Assembly (NCBI GenBank): GCA_001464735.1
Contig: LNDU01000039.1
Location: 1-64,000, forward strand
DNA from: Nitrospira sp. Ga0074138
Lineage (GTDB): Bacteria; Nitrospirota; Nitrospiria; Nitrospirales; Nitrospiraceae
DNA length: 64,000 bases
Direction of reading: 5' to 3'
Below the pieces are notes generated by a model, which saw only the letters and a list, made by a program, of their open reading frames with translations, had not been told where the DNA came from and did no database searches. Positions 45,780 to 53,693 of the stretch are shown in pieces (positions within the stretch are counted from its first letter, which is position 1; every line of letters begins with the position of its first letter). Position numbers and translations under genes: made by a program.

Positions 45780-46043
45780 ATGGCAGACGTCAAAGAGCAG
45801 ATCACGAACGCGTTGGAGCATTTCAAGCAACAGCGCGATGAGCTTCAAGTCCAGCTTCACTTGGCGAAAGCGGACGCGAAGGACGAATGGGCTCGTCTGG
45901 AGAAGCAGTGGGAGGAAACGAAGCCTAAGCTGGAAGCGGCACGGGAGGAAGCCGGTAAGACGGCGGAATCCGTTGGCGCCGCGTTGGGCCTGGCGATCGA
46001 CGAGTTGAAGAAAGGCTACGAGCGGCTCCGAAGCCGACTATAA
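45780..46043 (+). CDS. Small coiled-coil protein
   Basis: This 87-residue protein is almost all charged helix with heptad spacing (ITNALEHFKQQRDELQVQLHLAKADAKDEWARLEKQWEE pattern). The last third (GAALGLAIDELKKGYERLRSRL) is amphipathic. It has AAAGGAG upstream of ATG 45780. It resembles stress-linked coiled-coil proteins found in many bacteria; its role is unknown. Confidence 0.7.
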   Translation: MADVKEQITNALEHFKQQRDELQVQLHLAKADAKDEWARLEKQWEETKPKLEAAREEAGKTAESVGAALGLAIDELKKGYERLRSRL

Positions 46044-46154
46044 GGAAGGCAGTGTAAACGCGGCGACGAGCCGCAGATGGGGCTTCAGTGCGGAGTTGAG
46101 GGATGCGGATCATTCCGTCTTCATCCTCATTAGTTTCGTGCTCTCAACGAGGCG

Positions 46155-47843
46155 TCACCGCTTGATGAGCGCATCCTTGGAGCTCCTACCGCTGTGTGTT
46201 TTTGCGTCGCCCACAGTGCTCGCTGATTCTGACCCCTGGGTCATCACGATTTCCATGCGCCGGTTCTTAGTCCGGCCTTTGTCTGTCTCATTCGTCGCGA
46301 TTGGCTTGCTATCCGCATATCCCGCGGCTTTGACTCGGTCGGCTTCAAGTCCTCCGTTGATGAGGACCTGACTGACATGTTCGGCCCTGGTCCGGGAGAG
46401 TTCGAGATTGTCCCGAAAGCCCTTCCGAGGATCGTTCCGGAGCGGCGTGTTGTCGGTATGTCCGGCAACCTCGATGCTCTGGTAACGGAATCCGTGCAAG
46501 ACGACGCCGACTCGCTCGAGCAATGAGGCCCCTCCGAGGGTGACTGTCGCGTCACCGGTGGAGAATAACTCACTGGTGGCCAAGGCGAGGGTCAATCGAT
46601 TCCCTCGCTGCCTCAAGGTCGCACTGCCTTTCTTGAGTTCAGGCTGTAAGAGATTCGCCAGGCTTTCGCTGATTTTTCCCAGGTCGCCATTTGATGAGAA
46701 GCCTTCGCCATCATCTGTACCTTCAGGGTCTGGTCCGGTCGGGGTGCTCAAGGATAGGTTGTGATCGATAGGTAACAGAGAAAGGGAGGGTGGGCTCTCC
46801 TCTTGCGCGGCAGTTGGCGCGGCTGGTTTGGATGCATTGAGCTCAACCTCAACCAGCAATTGCTTTGCGCGCACGAGTTCTGCATCCTTCGCCAGGAGTT
46901 GGGGGTTGAGATCGGCCAGCTTTTGCGTGACGTGCTTGATCTCCTCCTTGACCTGCGTCAGTTCTTGCTCTTTCTTTGCTATCTGCTGCTCCGCTTCACC
47001 GGCTCGACGCTTGGCCTGGGCCAGTTCCTGCTCCTTCCCGGCTGTTTGCTGGTCTGCTTCGGTTGCGCGGCGTTTGGCTTGGGCCAATTCCTGTTCCTTC
47101 CCCGCCAACTGCTGTTCGACTTCACCGGCGCGACGCTTGGTCTGGGCCAGTTCCTGCTCCTTCCCCGCCAGTTGTTGCTCAACGTCAGTGACACGACGCT
47201 TGGCCTGGGCTAGTTCTTGCTCCTTCCATACCACCTGCTGATCGGCTTCGGCGGCGCGCCGTTTCGCCAGTATCAGTTCTTGCTCCCTTCCCGCCATCAG
47301 TTGATCAGCTTCGGCCGCGCGGTGCTTTGGCTGGGCCAGTTCCTGATCTTTGGCCACAGCTGCCAGCTGTTGTTCGACCTCGGCGACACGGCGTTTGGCT
47401 TGGGCTAGTTCCTGCTCTTTCCTCGCGACCTGTTGTTCGGCTTCGGCGATGCGCCGTTTCACCTGCGTCAGCTCCTGCCCTTTCCCCGACATGGCTATCT
47501 GTTGTTCGAGCTCAGCAACACGGCGGTTGGCTTGGTTGAGTTCTTCGGTGCGTGACGCAAGATCTTCCCGCAGCTGCTTGGAATTCGCATGGGCGTTGGT
47601 AATCTGGGCTGCGACCTCATTTTCCTTAGCATGGAGCTGGAGCACGAGCTCACCGATCCGTTGCTTGAGCTGTCGTTCGAGCTCCTCGATTTTTTGCTTG
47701 GCCTGCTGAAGCTGGGCCTTCGTCGCACTCAATTCGTCTTGCGACGACTGGCCGTCTGAATCTCCAACGGCTCTCGAGACCGTCGCGTGTCCGCAGAGCA
47801 TGACGATAACTACAAGAGCGAAGGCAGATCGATGGATAATCAT
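46155..47843 (-). CDS. OmpA/MotB-domain envelope protein with long repetitive coiled coil
   Basis: This 562-residue protein has a signal peptide (FALVVIVMLCGHATVSRA), then a coiled coil to about residue 330. About nine 21-23-residue repeats of the type RRAGEVEQQLAGKEQELAQ fill residues 107-300. After a linker, the C-terminal OmpA-like domain follows (TGDATVTLGGASLLERVGVVL, EVAGHTDNTPLR, NLELSRTRAEHVSQVL, GYADSKPIATNETDKGRTKNRR). It should tether peptidoglycan while reaching far into the periplasm. It converges with the gene at 45780. Confidence 0.9.
   Translation of the reverse strand: MIIHRSAFALVVIVMLCGHATVSRAVGDSDGQSSQDELSATKAQLQQAKQKIEELERQLKQRIGELVLQLHAKENEVAAQITNAHANSKQLREDLASRTEELNQANRRVAELEQQIAMSGKGQELTQVKRRIAEAEQQVARKEQELAQAKRRVAEVEQQLAAVAKDQELAQPKHRAAEADQLMAGREQELILAKRRAAEADQQVVWKEQELAQAKRRVTDVEQQLAGKEQELAQTKRRAGEVEQQLAGKEQELAQAKRRATEADQQTAGKEQELAQAKRRAGEAEQQIAKKEQELTQVKEEIKHVTQKLADLNPQLLAKDAELVRAKQLLVEVELNASKPAAPTAAQEESPPSLSLLPIDHNLSLSTPTGPDPEGTDDGEGFSSNGDLGKISESLANLLQPELKKGSATLRQRGNRLTLALATSELFSTGDATVTLGGASLLERVGVVLHGFRYQSIEVAGHTDNTPLRNDPRKGFRDNLELSRTRAEHVSQVLINGGLEADRVKAAGYADSKPIATNETDKGRTKNRRMEIVMTQGSESASTVGDAKTHSGRSSKDALIKR
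46946..47525 (-). repeat. 63-nt coding tandem repeats
   Basis: About nine units of 63-69 nt encode the coiled-coil heptads of the OmpA-like protein. The middle units are almost identical, so they are prone to length change. Confidence 0.75.
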
Positions 47844-48454
47844 GTCTTACCCGCAGATGGATAGGGTGTAGTGAGCACGAATGGATTCTCGTCTTGCCAA
47901 CGGACGTCAACAGACTTATGTGTCCGTGAAATCCGCTCACGAAGCCCAGGCGGAAGCGCCTCAGTTGACCTCACCGATGTTGGCGTTTTCCCCTCATCAT
48001 GAAAAAACGAAAAGGGGAAGGTAATCCTAGCGCCTTCCCGATTCACTTTGCAACGGGGTGCACCAGGCCATGTCCTTTGCAGCGTCAGGCCGTGAGTGGT
48101 GCGATGGACGGAGAACTGGGCTGGTTCGCCTCTTTCACGGCGCCGTTGAGGTTCGGCTTATGTGGGGCAAGACGAACTGCCGAATGCTGCGCTGCTGGTA
48201 GTGAGAAATAGGGAACCTTTCTAGATATTAACAATCTGGACTCTGAATCGTATCAAGGTTTCTCACTGTAATGACATCGCCTTGTTTTCTGAGCGAAATT
48301 GACAACTTACTCAAGGTACGTCTGCGATGTTGAGATCAAATCCAGGCGACACGTGATGTATCAGGTAGGCTTGAGCTCACCGTCTTGAATCTCGTCGCCC
48401 GTCTCGCTAGACTGCGCCCCGCTCAACTATTCCCGCAGCTTTGGAGGTTTCTCA
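47844..48454. other. Intergenic region between divergent genes
   Basis: Open frames here have no ribosome site or coding character. No gene is called. Confidence 0.4.
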
Positions 48455-49489
48455 ATGACGGTTCGCCCGCTACTTCACGCATTCATTGTCTTCGGCGCAT
48501 TGGTCTCAGCAGAGATGAGATCTTCGGAGGCGGCCGATCAGCCGCAGCAGATAAAAGCCGTGTGTGAGAAAGGCACGGCGACAGCATGCAACGCTCTCGG
48601 ATTGTTGCATATGAAAGGTGAGGGGGTGAAGCAAGATGACGCTCGAGCTGTTACCCTTTTCAAGAAAGCCTGTGATGGTGGAGATGTGGGTGGCTGCTCC
48701 AATCTTGGTGTGATGTATGCTGAGGGAATCGGGGTCTTACAGGACGACGCTCAAGCTACTGCCTTCTCGAGGATTGCGTGTGATGGTGGAAGCATGAAAG
48801 CCTGCTACAACCTTGGCGTGATGTATGCCGAGGGAACCGGGGCTCCACAAGACGACGTTCAGGCCGCCGACTTCTACAGACAAGCCTGTGACGGAGGGAA
48901 TGCGAAGGGCTGCTACAACCTTGGCGTGATATATGCCGAAGGAATCGGAGTCTCTCAGGATGACGTACAAGCCGCTAGCTTCTCTCGGAAAGCCTGTGAC
49001 GGTGGAAGTATGAAGGGTTGCTACAACCTTGCTGTGATGTATGCCGAGGGAGTGGGGGTTCCACAGGACGATGTTCAAGCCTCCAGCTATTATCGGAGGG
49101 CCTGTGACGGGGGGAATGCGAGGGGCTGTTACAACCTTGGTGTCATGTATGCCGAGGGGACCGGGGTTCAAGGGGATACCTTTCAAGCTGCCGACCTCTA
49201 TCGGAAGGCCTGTGACGGGGGGAGCCTGAGGGGCTGCTCCAATCTTGGTGTGATGTATGCCCAAGGGACGGGGATCAAGCAGGACGATATTCGTGCCGCC
49301 ACCCTCTACAGGAAGGCCTGTGACGCTGGGGATGCAAAGGGTTGTATCAATCTCGGCATGGTCTATCAAGTCGGGAGAGGCGTGAAACCGGACGATGCCG
49401 AAGCGCTCAAGTATTATGGGAAAGCATGCGATCTCAGAGAGCCAAAAGGCTGCACTCATTACGCAAAGTTGAAGACGGGGAGACGGTGA
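48455..49489 (+). CDS. Sel1-like cysteine-rich repeat protein
   Basis: This 344-residue exported protein has an N-terminal hydrophobic stretch (LLHAFIVFGALVSAEM) and then eight full plus one partial 36-residue repeats of the type ACDGGxxxGCYNLGVMYAEGxGVxQDD. Each repeat has two Cys spaced 7 apart, as in Helicobacter cysteine-rich (Hcp) Sel1 proteins where they pair in disulfides. These are solenoid binding proteins. The repeats are also close at DNA level (108-nt period, 48563-49480), suggesting recent duplication. A lipoprotein gene follows on the same strand. Confidence 0.9.
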   Translation: MTVRPLLHAFIVFGALVSAEMRSSEAADQPQQIKAVCEKGTATACNALGLLHMKGEGVKQDDARAVTLFKKACDGGDVGGCSNLGVMYAEGIGVLQDDAQATAFSRIACDGGSMKACYNLGVMYAEGTGAPQDDVQAADFYRQACDGGNAKGCYNLGVIYAEGIGVSQDDVQAASFSRKACDGGSMKGCYNLAVMYAEGVGVPQDDVQASSYYRRACDGGNARGCYNLGVMYAEGTGVQGDTFQAADLYRKACDGGSLRGCSNLGVMYAQGTGIKQDDIRAATLYRKACDAGDAKGCINLGMVYQVGRGVKPDDAEALKYYGKACDLREPKGCTHYAKLKTGRR

Positions 49490-49578
49490 GATGGTGTGGA
49501 CTCGGTAGGCGCGGTCCACATGATCGCAGGCATCATTCATGGTTGTGACCCCGGTGTGTATTGAAAGTGAGGTTGACG

Positions 49579-50118
49579 ATGCGACGACTGCTCCTTGGCC
49601 TCTCACCCTTGGTTTTGGCTGGATGCCCAACGACGACGGCTGTGCTGGTCGGAGCCCCGGCACTCCTATCCAAATCCGAGTTCGATGAACGACGGACGGA
49701 AACCAAGCAGCAGATCGAAAAGGGACTGATTTCCAAAGAGGCCGGTGAAACGAGTTGCCGGCAGATGCTGAATACGGTCGATCGGAATCACGCGGCGCCA
49801 CCACCGGTAGATCCTGCCGTCTGCGAATTTGGATCGTTTGCCGATAAACTCTATGAACTCACCAGATCCGTGGAGAGCGGAGCATTGACCCCCGAGCTCT
49901 GGGTGACCAAGTGTCAACAACTGGCTGGGCAGTCTTCCGGCAAGGATGTGTGCCGATACGACCCATTCGCTGATCGGATTGTCCAATGGCGGCGGGCAGT
50001 TCATGAAGGCAAGGCGTCGAAGGAAGGGGCAGAGATGGACTGCCGCAACTATGTGCAGCGAGTTCGCCAACATCCGATCCCTGGCCCGGAGATCAAGGAG
50101 GACGCCTGCAAATTCTAG
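49579..50118 (+). CDS. Lipoprotein of unknown function with repeated Cys motif
   Basis: This 179-residue protein has a lipoprotein signal (LLLGLSPLVLAGC). The mature part contains three similar blocks: EKGLISKEAGETSCRQML, ESGALTPELWVTKCQQLAG and HEGKASKEGAEMDCRNYV, each followed by a Cys near a Pro/Phe (AVCEF, DVCRYDPF, DACKF). This suggests a three-fold internal repeat with disulfides. ATG 49579 is preferred over TTG 49561. It lies 90 bp after the Sel1 gene. Confidence 0.7.
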   Translation: MRRLLLGLSPLVLAGCPTTTAVLVGAPALLSKSEFDERRTETKQQIEKGLISKEAGETSCRQMLNTVDRNHAAPPPVDPAVCEFGSFADKLYELTRSVESGALTPELWVTKCQQLAGQSSGKDVCRYDPFADRIVQWRRAVHEGKASKEGAEMDCRNYVQRVRQHPIPGPEIKEDACKF

Positions 50119-50225
50119 TAGGTCATTGAACCCGTCATCCAGCTTTGTTCTTGTGACTCGGAGGCGTACCATACGAGACAACGTGCGTTTCCTGTTTCTT
50201 CTGATCGTACCTGGGAGAAGACATC

Positions 50226-50501
50226 ATGATATTCAGACGACCAGAACTTGAAAAAGACAATCCGATCGCTCCTCAACCGTATATCGGCCCTCGAAGACGG
50301 CTGGCGATGGCTCGCGCGGCGGCATCTGGGGAATTGAGCGAAGTGGGCGATATGCGAGACACGTTGCAAACTTTGACGAAGGCAGCGTCTCGCTTTGTGA
50401 ACAGCCTCCCGAAAGCGAGGAAAGCCGATACAGGGCTGAAGGCCTTGCGGGATGCGCTTGCGCAGGCCGAGCAAATCCTCTCTGTGAAGACGGCTTCCTG
50501 A
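50226..50501 (+). CDS. Small hypothetical protein
   Basis: This 91-residue protein starts with a polar, Pro-rich part (FRRPELEKDNPIAPQPYIGPRRR). It continues as an Ala-rich helix (TLTKAASRFVNSLPKARKADTGLKALRDALAQAEQIL). It has GGGAGAAGAC before the ATG. No signal peptide or family is recognised. Confidence 0.6.
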   Translation: MIFRRPELEKDNPIAPQPYIGPRRRLAMARAAASGELSEVGDMRDTLQTLTKAASRFVNSLPKARKADTGLKALRDALAQAEQILSVKTAS

Positions 50502-50782
50502 CATCAAGAGGCGTGACAGTTGAATGGGGTAGGGACGCTTGAGAATTATTCTGCGCCGCGAGTCAACGGCGAGAGCACCCCGTATCTCTTTCGATACTAC
50601 GGTCGAATTTTCCGATACAGTGTGCTCTTGCCATCCTCTAGTGTCTATCGTCCCGCTACTGCGTAGATAGTTGGAAAATAAGAAAAGATCTATTTTCAAC
50701 ACCTGCGGTACGGGCTTTGCGTGAATGCAGGAGGTCTAGTTGCGTCTGTGTCTGATCCTCAACTGTAAGGAGGAGTGCGATC

Positions 50783-51745
50783 ATGGCTGATGCATTTTTC
50801 ACCATGAATGGCAACGTACGGGCGATCGGATCCATGCGCCGTGGGGCAAACGGCCAACCGCAAGCACTGGAGGCTTCAATCCCGGACGGAGATACAGCCG
50901 GGATCCATATCAAAGGGAGTGGCTCGGTCCGTTTTCTTGGAGTGGATACGCCCGAGAAGAATTTCTCACTCGCCGGTTCCTCTGCACAGCGCCGCCTCGA
51001 TTCGGCAGAATGGGAGGCCTATCTGACCGATCCCTTCCTGCCGCAGTTCGGGCCCTTTGATCTCGATACCGATCTTGCGAACCATCTTCGCACCCGTATT
51101 GGAATCGGTGCCGGGATCAACCATCGTGTCCACGGCGACTTTGCCGAACGAGCACTGATCGGACTGATTCAGGCCGACATGGATGCACTGGGGCAGACCT
51201 CCAGTACATTCGGGTACTTTCTATCCTTCTCCTTTGAAATCTTCGATTCCTTTGGGCGGTTCTTGGCATTTATCAACCGGAATCAGCCGAACGGAAATAG
51301 CCCTGGACCGCGTCCCCCGAGTTACAACGAACGAATGCTCAAACAGGGTGCAGCCATGCCGTTCTTTGTGTGGCCGAATATTGATCCGTTCCGCGAATCC
51401 CCGTCGATTCTTGATGCGGTCATCGCGCCCGGTACTGCGAGTCAGGTCGCTGAGACAACCCCAGGGTTGCGCCGCGCGCGTGAGTTGGTTCGACAAGCTC
51501 GTGCGAGCGGAATTGGCATCTTCAACCCATCCAACCCCCTTCGCTTCGAGGCGTTTGAGGTGCGCTACCTCGGGCGACGCGAAGCACCCAATCGTGCGGT
51601 CATCGACTTGAGTCGGAATGACAATGTCATGCTGCAGCCGCAGCACTATTTCGGTATTCCTCATGCGGAAGACCGGCTGTTCATTCCTCCGACCTTCGTA
51701 CCATTGTTCGTGTCGCGTGGGTGGCGTCTTGAAGGGTGGGCGTAA
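50783..51745 (+). CDS. Atypical staphylococcal-nuclease-fold protein
   Basis: This 320-residue protein contains IPDGDTAGIHIKGSGSVRFLGVDTPEKNF, matching the first half of the SNase active site (DGDT, R-F-L-G-V-D-T-P-E). After an insert of about 70 residues comes DSFGRFLAFINRNQ and SYNERMLKQGAAMPFF, which matches the second half (GRxLAxV and YNxxLVxxGxA). A C-terminal extension of about 130 residues with strands (FEAFEVRYLGRREAPNRAVIDL) follows. It lacks a signal peptide. AAGGAGG precedes ATG 50783. It could be a nucleic-acid enzyme or binding protein; the DUF2235 gene follows on the same strand. Confidence 0.7.
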   Translation: MADAFFTMNGNVRAIGSMRRGANGQPQALEASIPDGDTAGIHIKGSGSVRFLGVDTPEKNFSLAGSSAQRRLDSAEWEAYLTDPFLPQFGPFDLDTDLANHLRTRIGIGAGINHRVHGDFAERALIGLIQADMDALGQTSSTFGYFLSFSFEIFDSFGRFLAFINRNQPNGNSPGPRPPSYNERMLKQGAAMPFFVWPNIDPFRESPSILDAVIAPGTASQVAETTPGLRRARELVRQARASGIGIFNPSNPLRFEAFEVRYLGRREAPNRAVIDLSRNDNVMLQPQHYFGIPHAEDRLFIPPTFVPLFVSRGWRLEGWA

Positions 51746-52043
51746 CTAGCGCGGTCTGGGGAAAAGTGCGTGGTTGCCATAGATTCTGATCAGGATTACG
51801 CCAAGCCGATTGCTCGGTTTGAATCGATTTGGATACAGTTCGTTATCCATAGTGATACAGACCAGCCGAGTCGCTCTTTTTCTTCTTCGCGTACGCTTCC
51901 TAAGCCTCTGTAAGGCAAGGAAATCCTTTGACTCTTCTGCCGGGTATGGGGTTTGCTCTAACTGTAAGTAACACCAGCGCCTCGGATATTGATAGTGAGT
52001 GCAAAAAAGGCGAGGTCCGCAAGGACAGATGAGGAGGTGTCGT

Positions 52044-53663
52044 ATGTCAGGAAAAAATATCGTCCTGTGTTCGGATGGAACAGGCAATACCGCCATTAAG
52101 GCGCGAGGGACCAACGTCTTTAAGCTGTACGAGGCCGTCGACATTCAAGGCCATAAGTATGACCAGACCTTAAAGCCGCAGGTCGCGTTCTATGACGATG
52201 GAGTCGGTACCTCCAGTCTGGCGCCGCTGAAAGTCATCGGCGGGGCTTTCGGCTTTGGTTTTGGTAAGAATGTCAAGGAACTTTACACCGAGTTGATCCA
52301 CGTTTTTGAGCCGGGAGACCACCTCTTTCTCTTCGGGTTCAGCCGCGGAGCGTATACAGTTCGCGCCCTCTCTGGGCTCATCCAGTACTGCGGAATAGTA
52401 GACATCAAGAAGGTCAGCCACGAAATCCTTAAGCAGCGCGTGCACGAATGCTGGACCGCGTTTCGCCGAGAGGCGTTCAAGCCGGTCACCAAGGACGAGC
52501 GACGCAACAACCAGCCGTCGTCTGATCTGGTCAAACAGGACAGAACGAGGCGTGAGAGGTGCGGGGCCATCATCCACGATGAACACGTCCCCGACGGAGC
52601 GGTGACTATAGATTTTGTCGGAGTGTGGGACACGGTGGGAGCGGTCGGAGTGCCGTTCGAGGAACTGCGCGATCTGTTCAACTGGATCTACCCCATGCGG
52701 TTTTCGGAATTAACACCCAGCAGCCGAATCAAACGGGCCTGCCATGCCCTCTCGATCGACGACGACCGTCGGACCTTTCACCCGGAACTGTGGAATGAGG
52801 AAGGGATTCCCACGAATCAGGTGGATCAGGTATGGTTCGCCGGCGTGCATTCCAACGTGGGAGGCGGCTATGTGAAACACGGCATGTCCTTGGTGGCGCT
52901 GGATTGGATGATGGCGGAGGCGGAGCGCTGCGGGCTACGCTTTATTCAGGCTGATCGCGAGTACGTGCGCACACACCAGGATGTGCATGACGAGCTCTAC
53001 GACGCTCGCGCTGGATTAGGTGTGTACTATCGCTGGGAGCCGCGCGACATCGCCAAGCTCTGTCGCGCTCATCATATGAAGTCTTCAAAGATTCACATCA
53101 GTGTCCTGGAGCGTATTGCGAACGGCACTGGGTGTTATGCCCCTCTCAACTTGCCCCATCACTGTGAAGTGGTAAGCACGAATGATGACCGGCCATGGCC
53201 CTCGGATCAGACGCGTTGGGCGATCGAGCGACTGGTGAAACGCAATGAAGGGATGGGCGATGATCCTGGTAAACACGAATCCTTGCTCGACGGCATGCGG
53301 GGGGCGGTCAGAAGCGGGAAAATGTCTTATTATATCTTTGTCGCGGCCTCGATTCCCGCCGTCGGCTGGTGGTACGCGTTACCGCCGTTCCCGCAGATGA
53401 CGGACGCGATCGTACAATGGTGTCCTTATCCCAACCTGATCATCGGCGGCCTCTATGCTTGCGTCGGGTCCTTGGTATGGGGATGGTCTAAGCGAGTTGA
53501 TGAACGCATGGAGTCGGCGGCGCAGAACCATTGGCAACGTTATCGGGAGGCGCTCCGGAAGCTCTTCGCCGAAGACCGAACGCGCCGAGCGTCGGAATCG
53601 TCCGTTGACGAGGCCATGTTGACGGCGGTATTGGCGGAACGAGCGAGGGTCGTTTCACGTTGA
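52044..53663 (+). CDS. DUF2235 alpha/beta-hydrolase (Tle1-like phospholipase family)
   Basis: This 539-residue protein shows the DUF2235 pattern: CSDGTGNTAIKARGTNVFKL at the N-terminus, nucleophile elbow GFSRGA (about residue 100), acid in DFVGVWDTVGA and HALSIDDDRRTFHPELW near the catalytic His. Family members include Tle1 type VI secretion phospholipase effectors and many uncharacterised hydrolases. Two C-terminal membrane helices (YYIFVAASIPAVGWWY and LIIGGLYACVGSLVWGW) are present. No secretion genes adjoin it, so a housekeeping lipid or ester hydrolase is more likely. GAGGAGG precedes ATG 52044. Confidence 0.85.
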   Translation: MSGKNIVLCSDGTGNTAIKARGTNVFKLYEAVDIQGHKYDQTLKPQVAFYDDGVGTSSLAPLKVIGGAFGFGFGKNVKELYTELIHVFEPGDHLFLFGFSRGAYTVRALSGLIQYCGIVDIKKVSHEILKQRVHECWTAFRREAFKPVTKDERRNNQPSSDLVKQDRTRRERCGAIIHDEHVPDGAVTIDFVGVWDTVGAVGVPFEELRDLFNWIYPMRFSELTPSSRIKRACHALSIDDDRRTFHPELWNEEGIPTNQVDQVWFAGVHSNVGGGYVKHGMSLVALDWMMAEAERCGLRFIQADREYVRTHQDVHDELYDARAGLGVYYRWEPRDIAKLCRAHHMKSSKIHISVLERIANGTGCYAPLNLPHHCEVVSTNDDRPWPSDQTRWAIERLVKRNEGMGDDPGKHESLLDGMRGAVRSGKMSYYIFVAASIPAVGWWYALPPFPQMTDAIVQWCPYPNLIIGGLYACVGSLVWGWSKRVDERMESAAQNHWQRYREALRKLFAEDRTRRASESSVDEAMLTAVLAERARVVSR

Positions 53664-53693
53664 AGAAAAATCAGCCACTTATTTGGATCATCG

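Noticed and set aside
46803..47709. Long plus-strand open frames and apparent regular repeats opposite the OmpA-like gene
   Set aside because: They are the antisense of the coiled-coil coding repeats, with leucine/serine/cysteine-rich translations and no ribosome sites. The 63-nt period is coding, not a CRISPR array.
48737..49804. 355-codon minus-strand open frame across the Sel1 gene
   Set aside because: It is the shadow of the Sel1 repeats; the plus-strand protein has clear domain structure.
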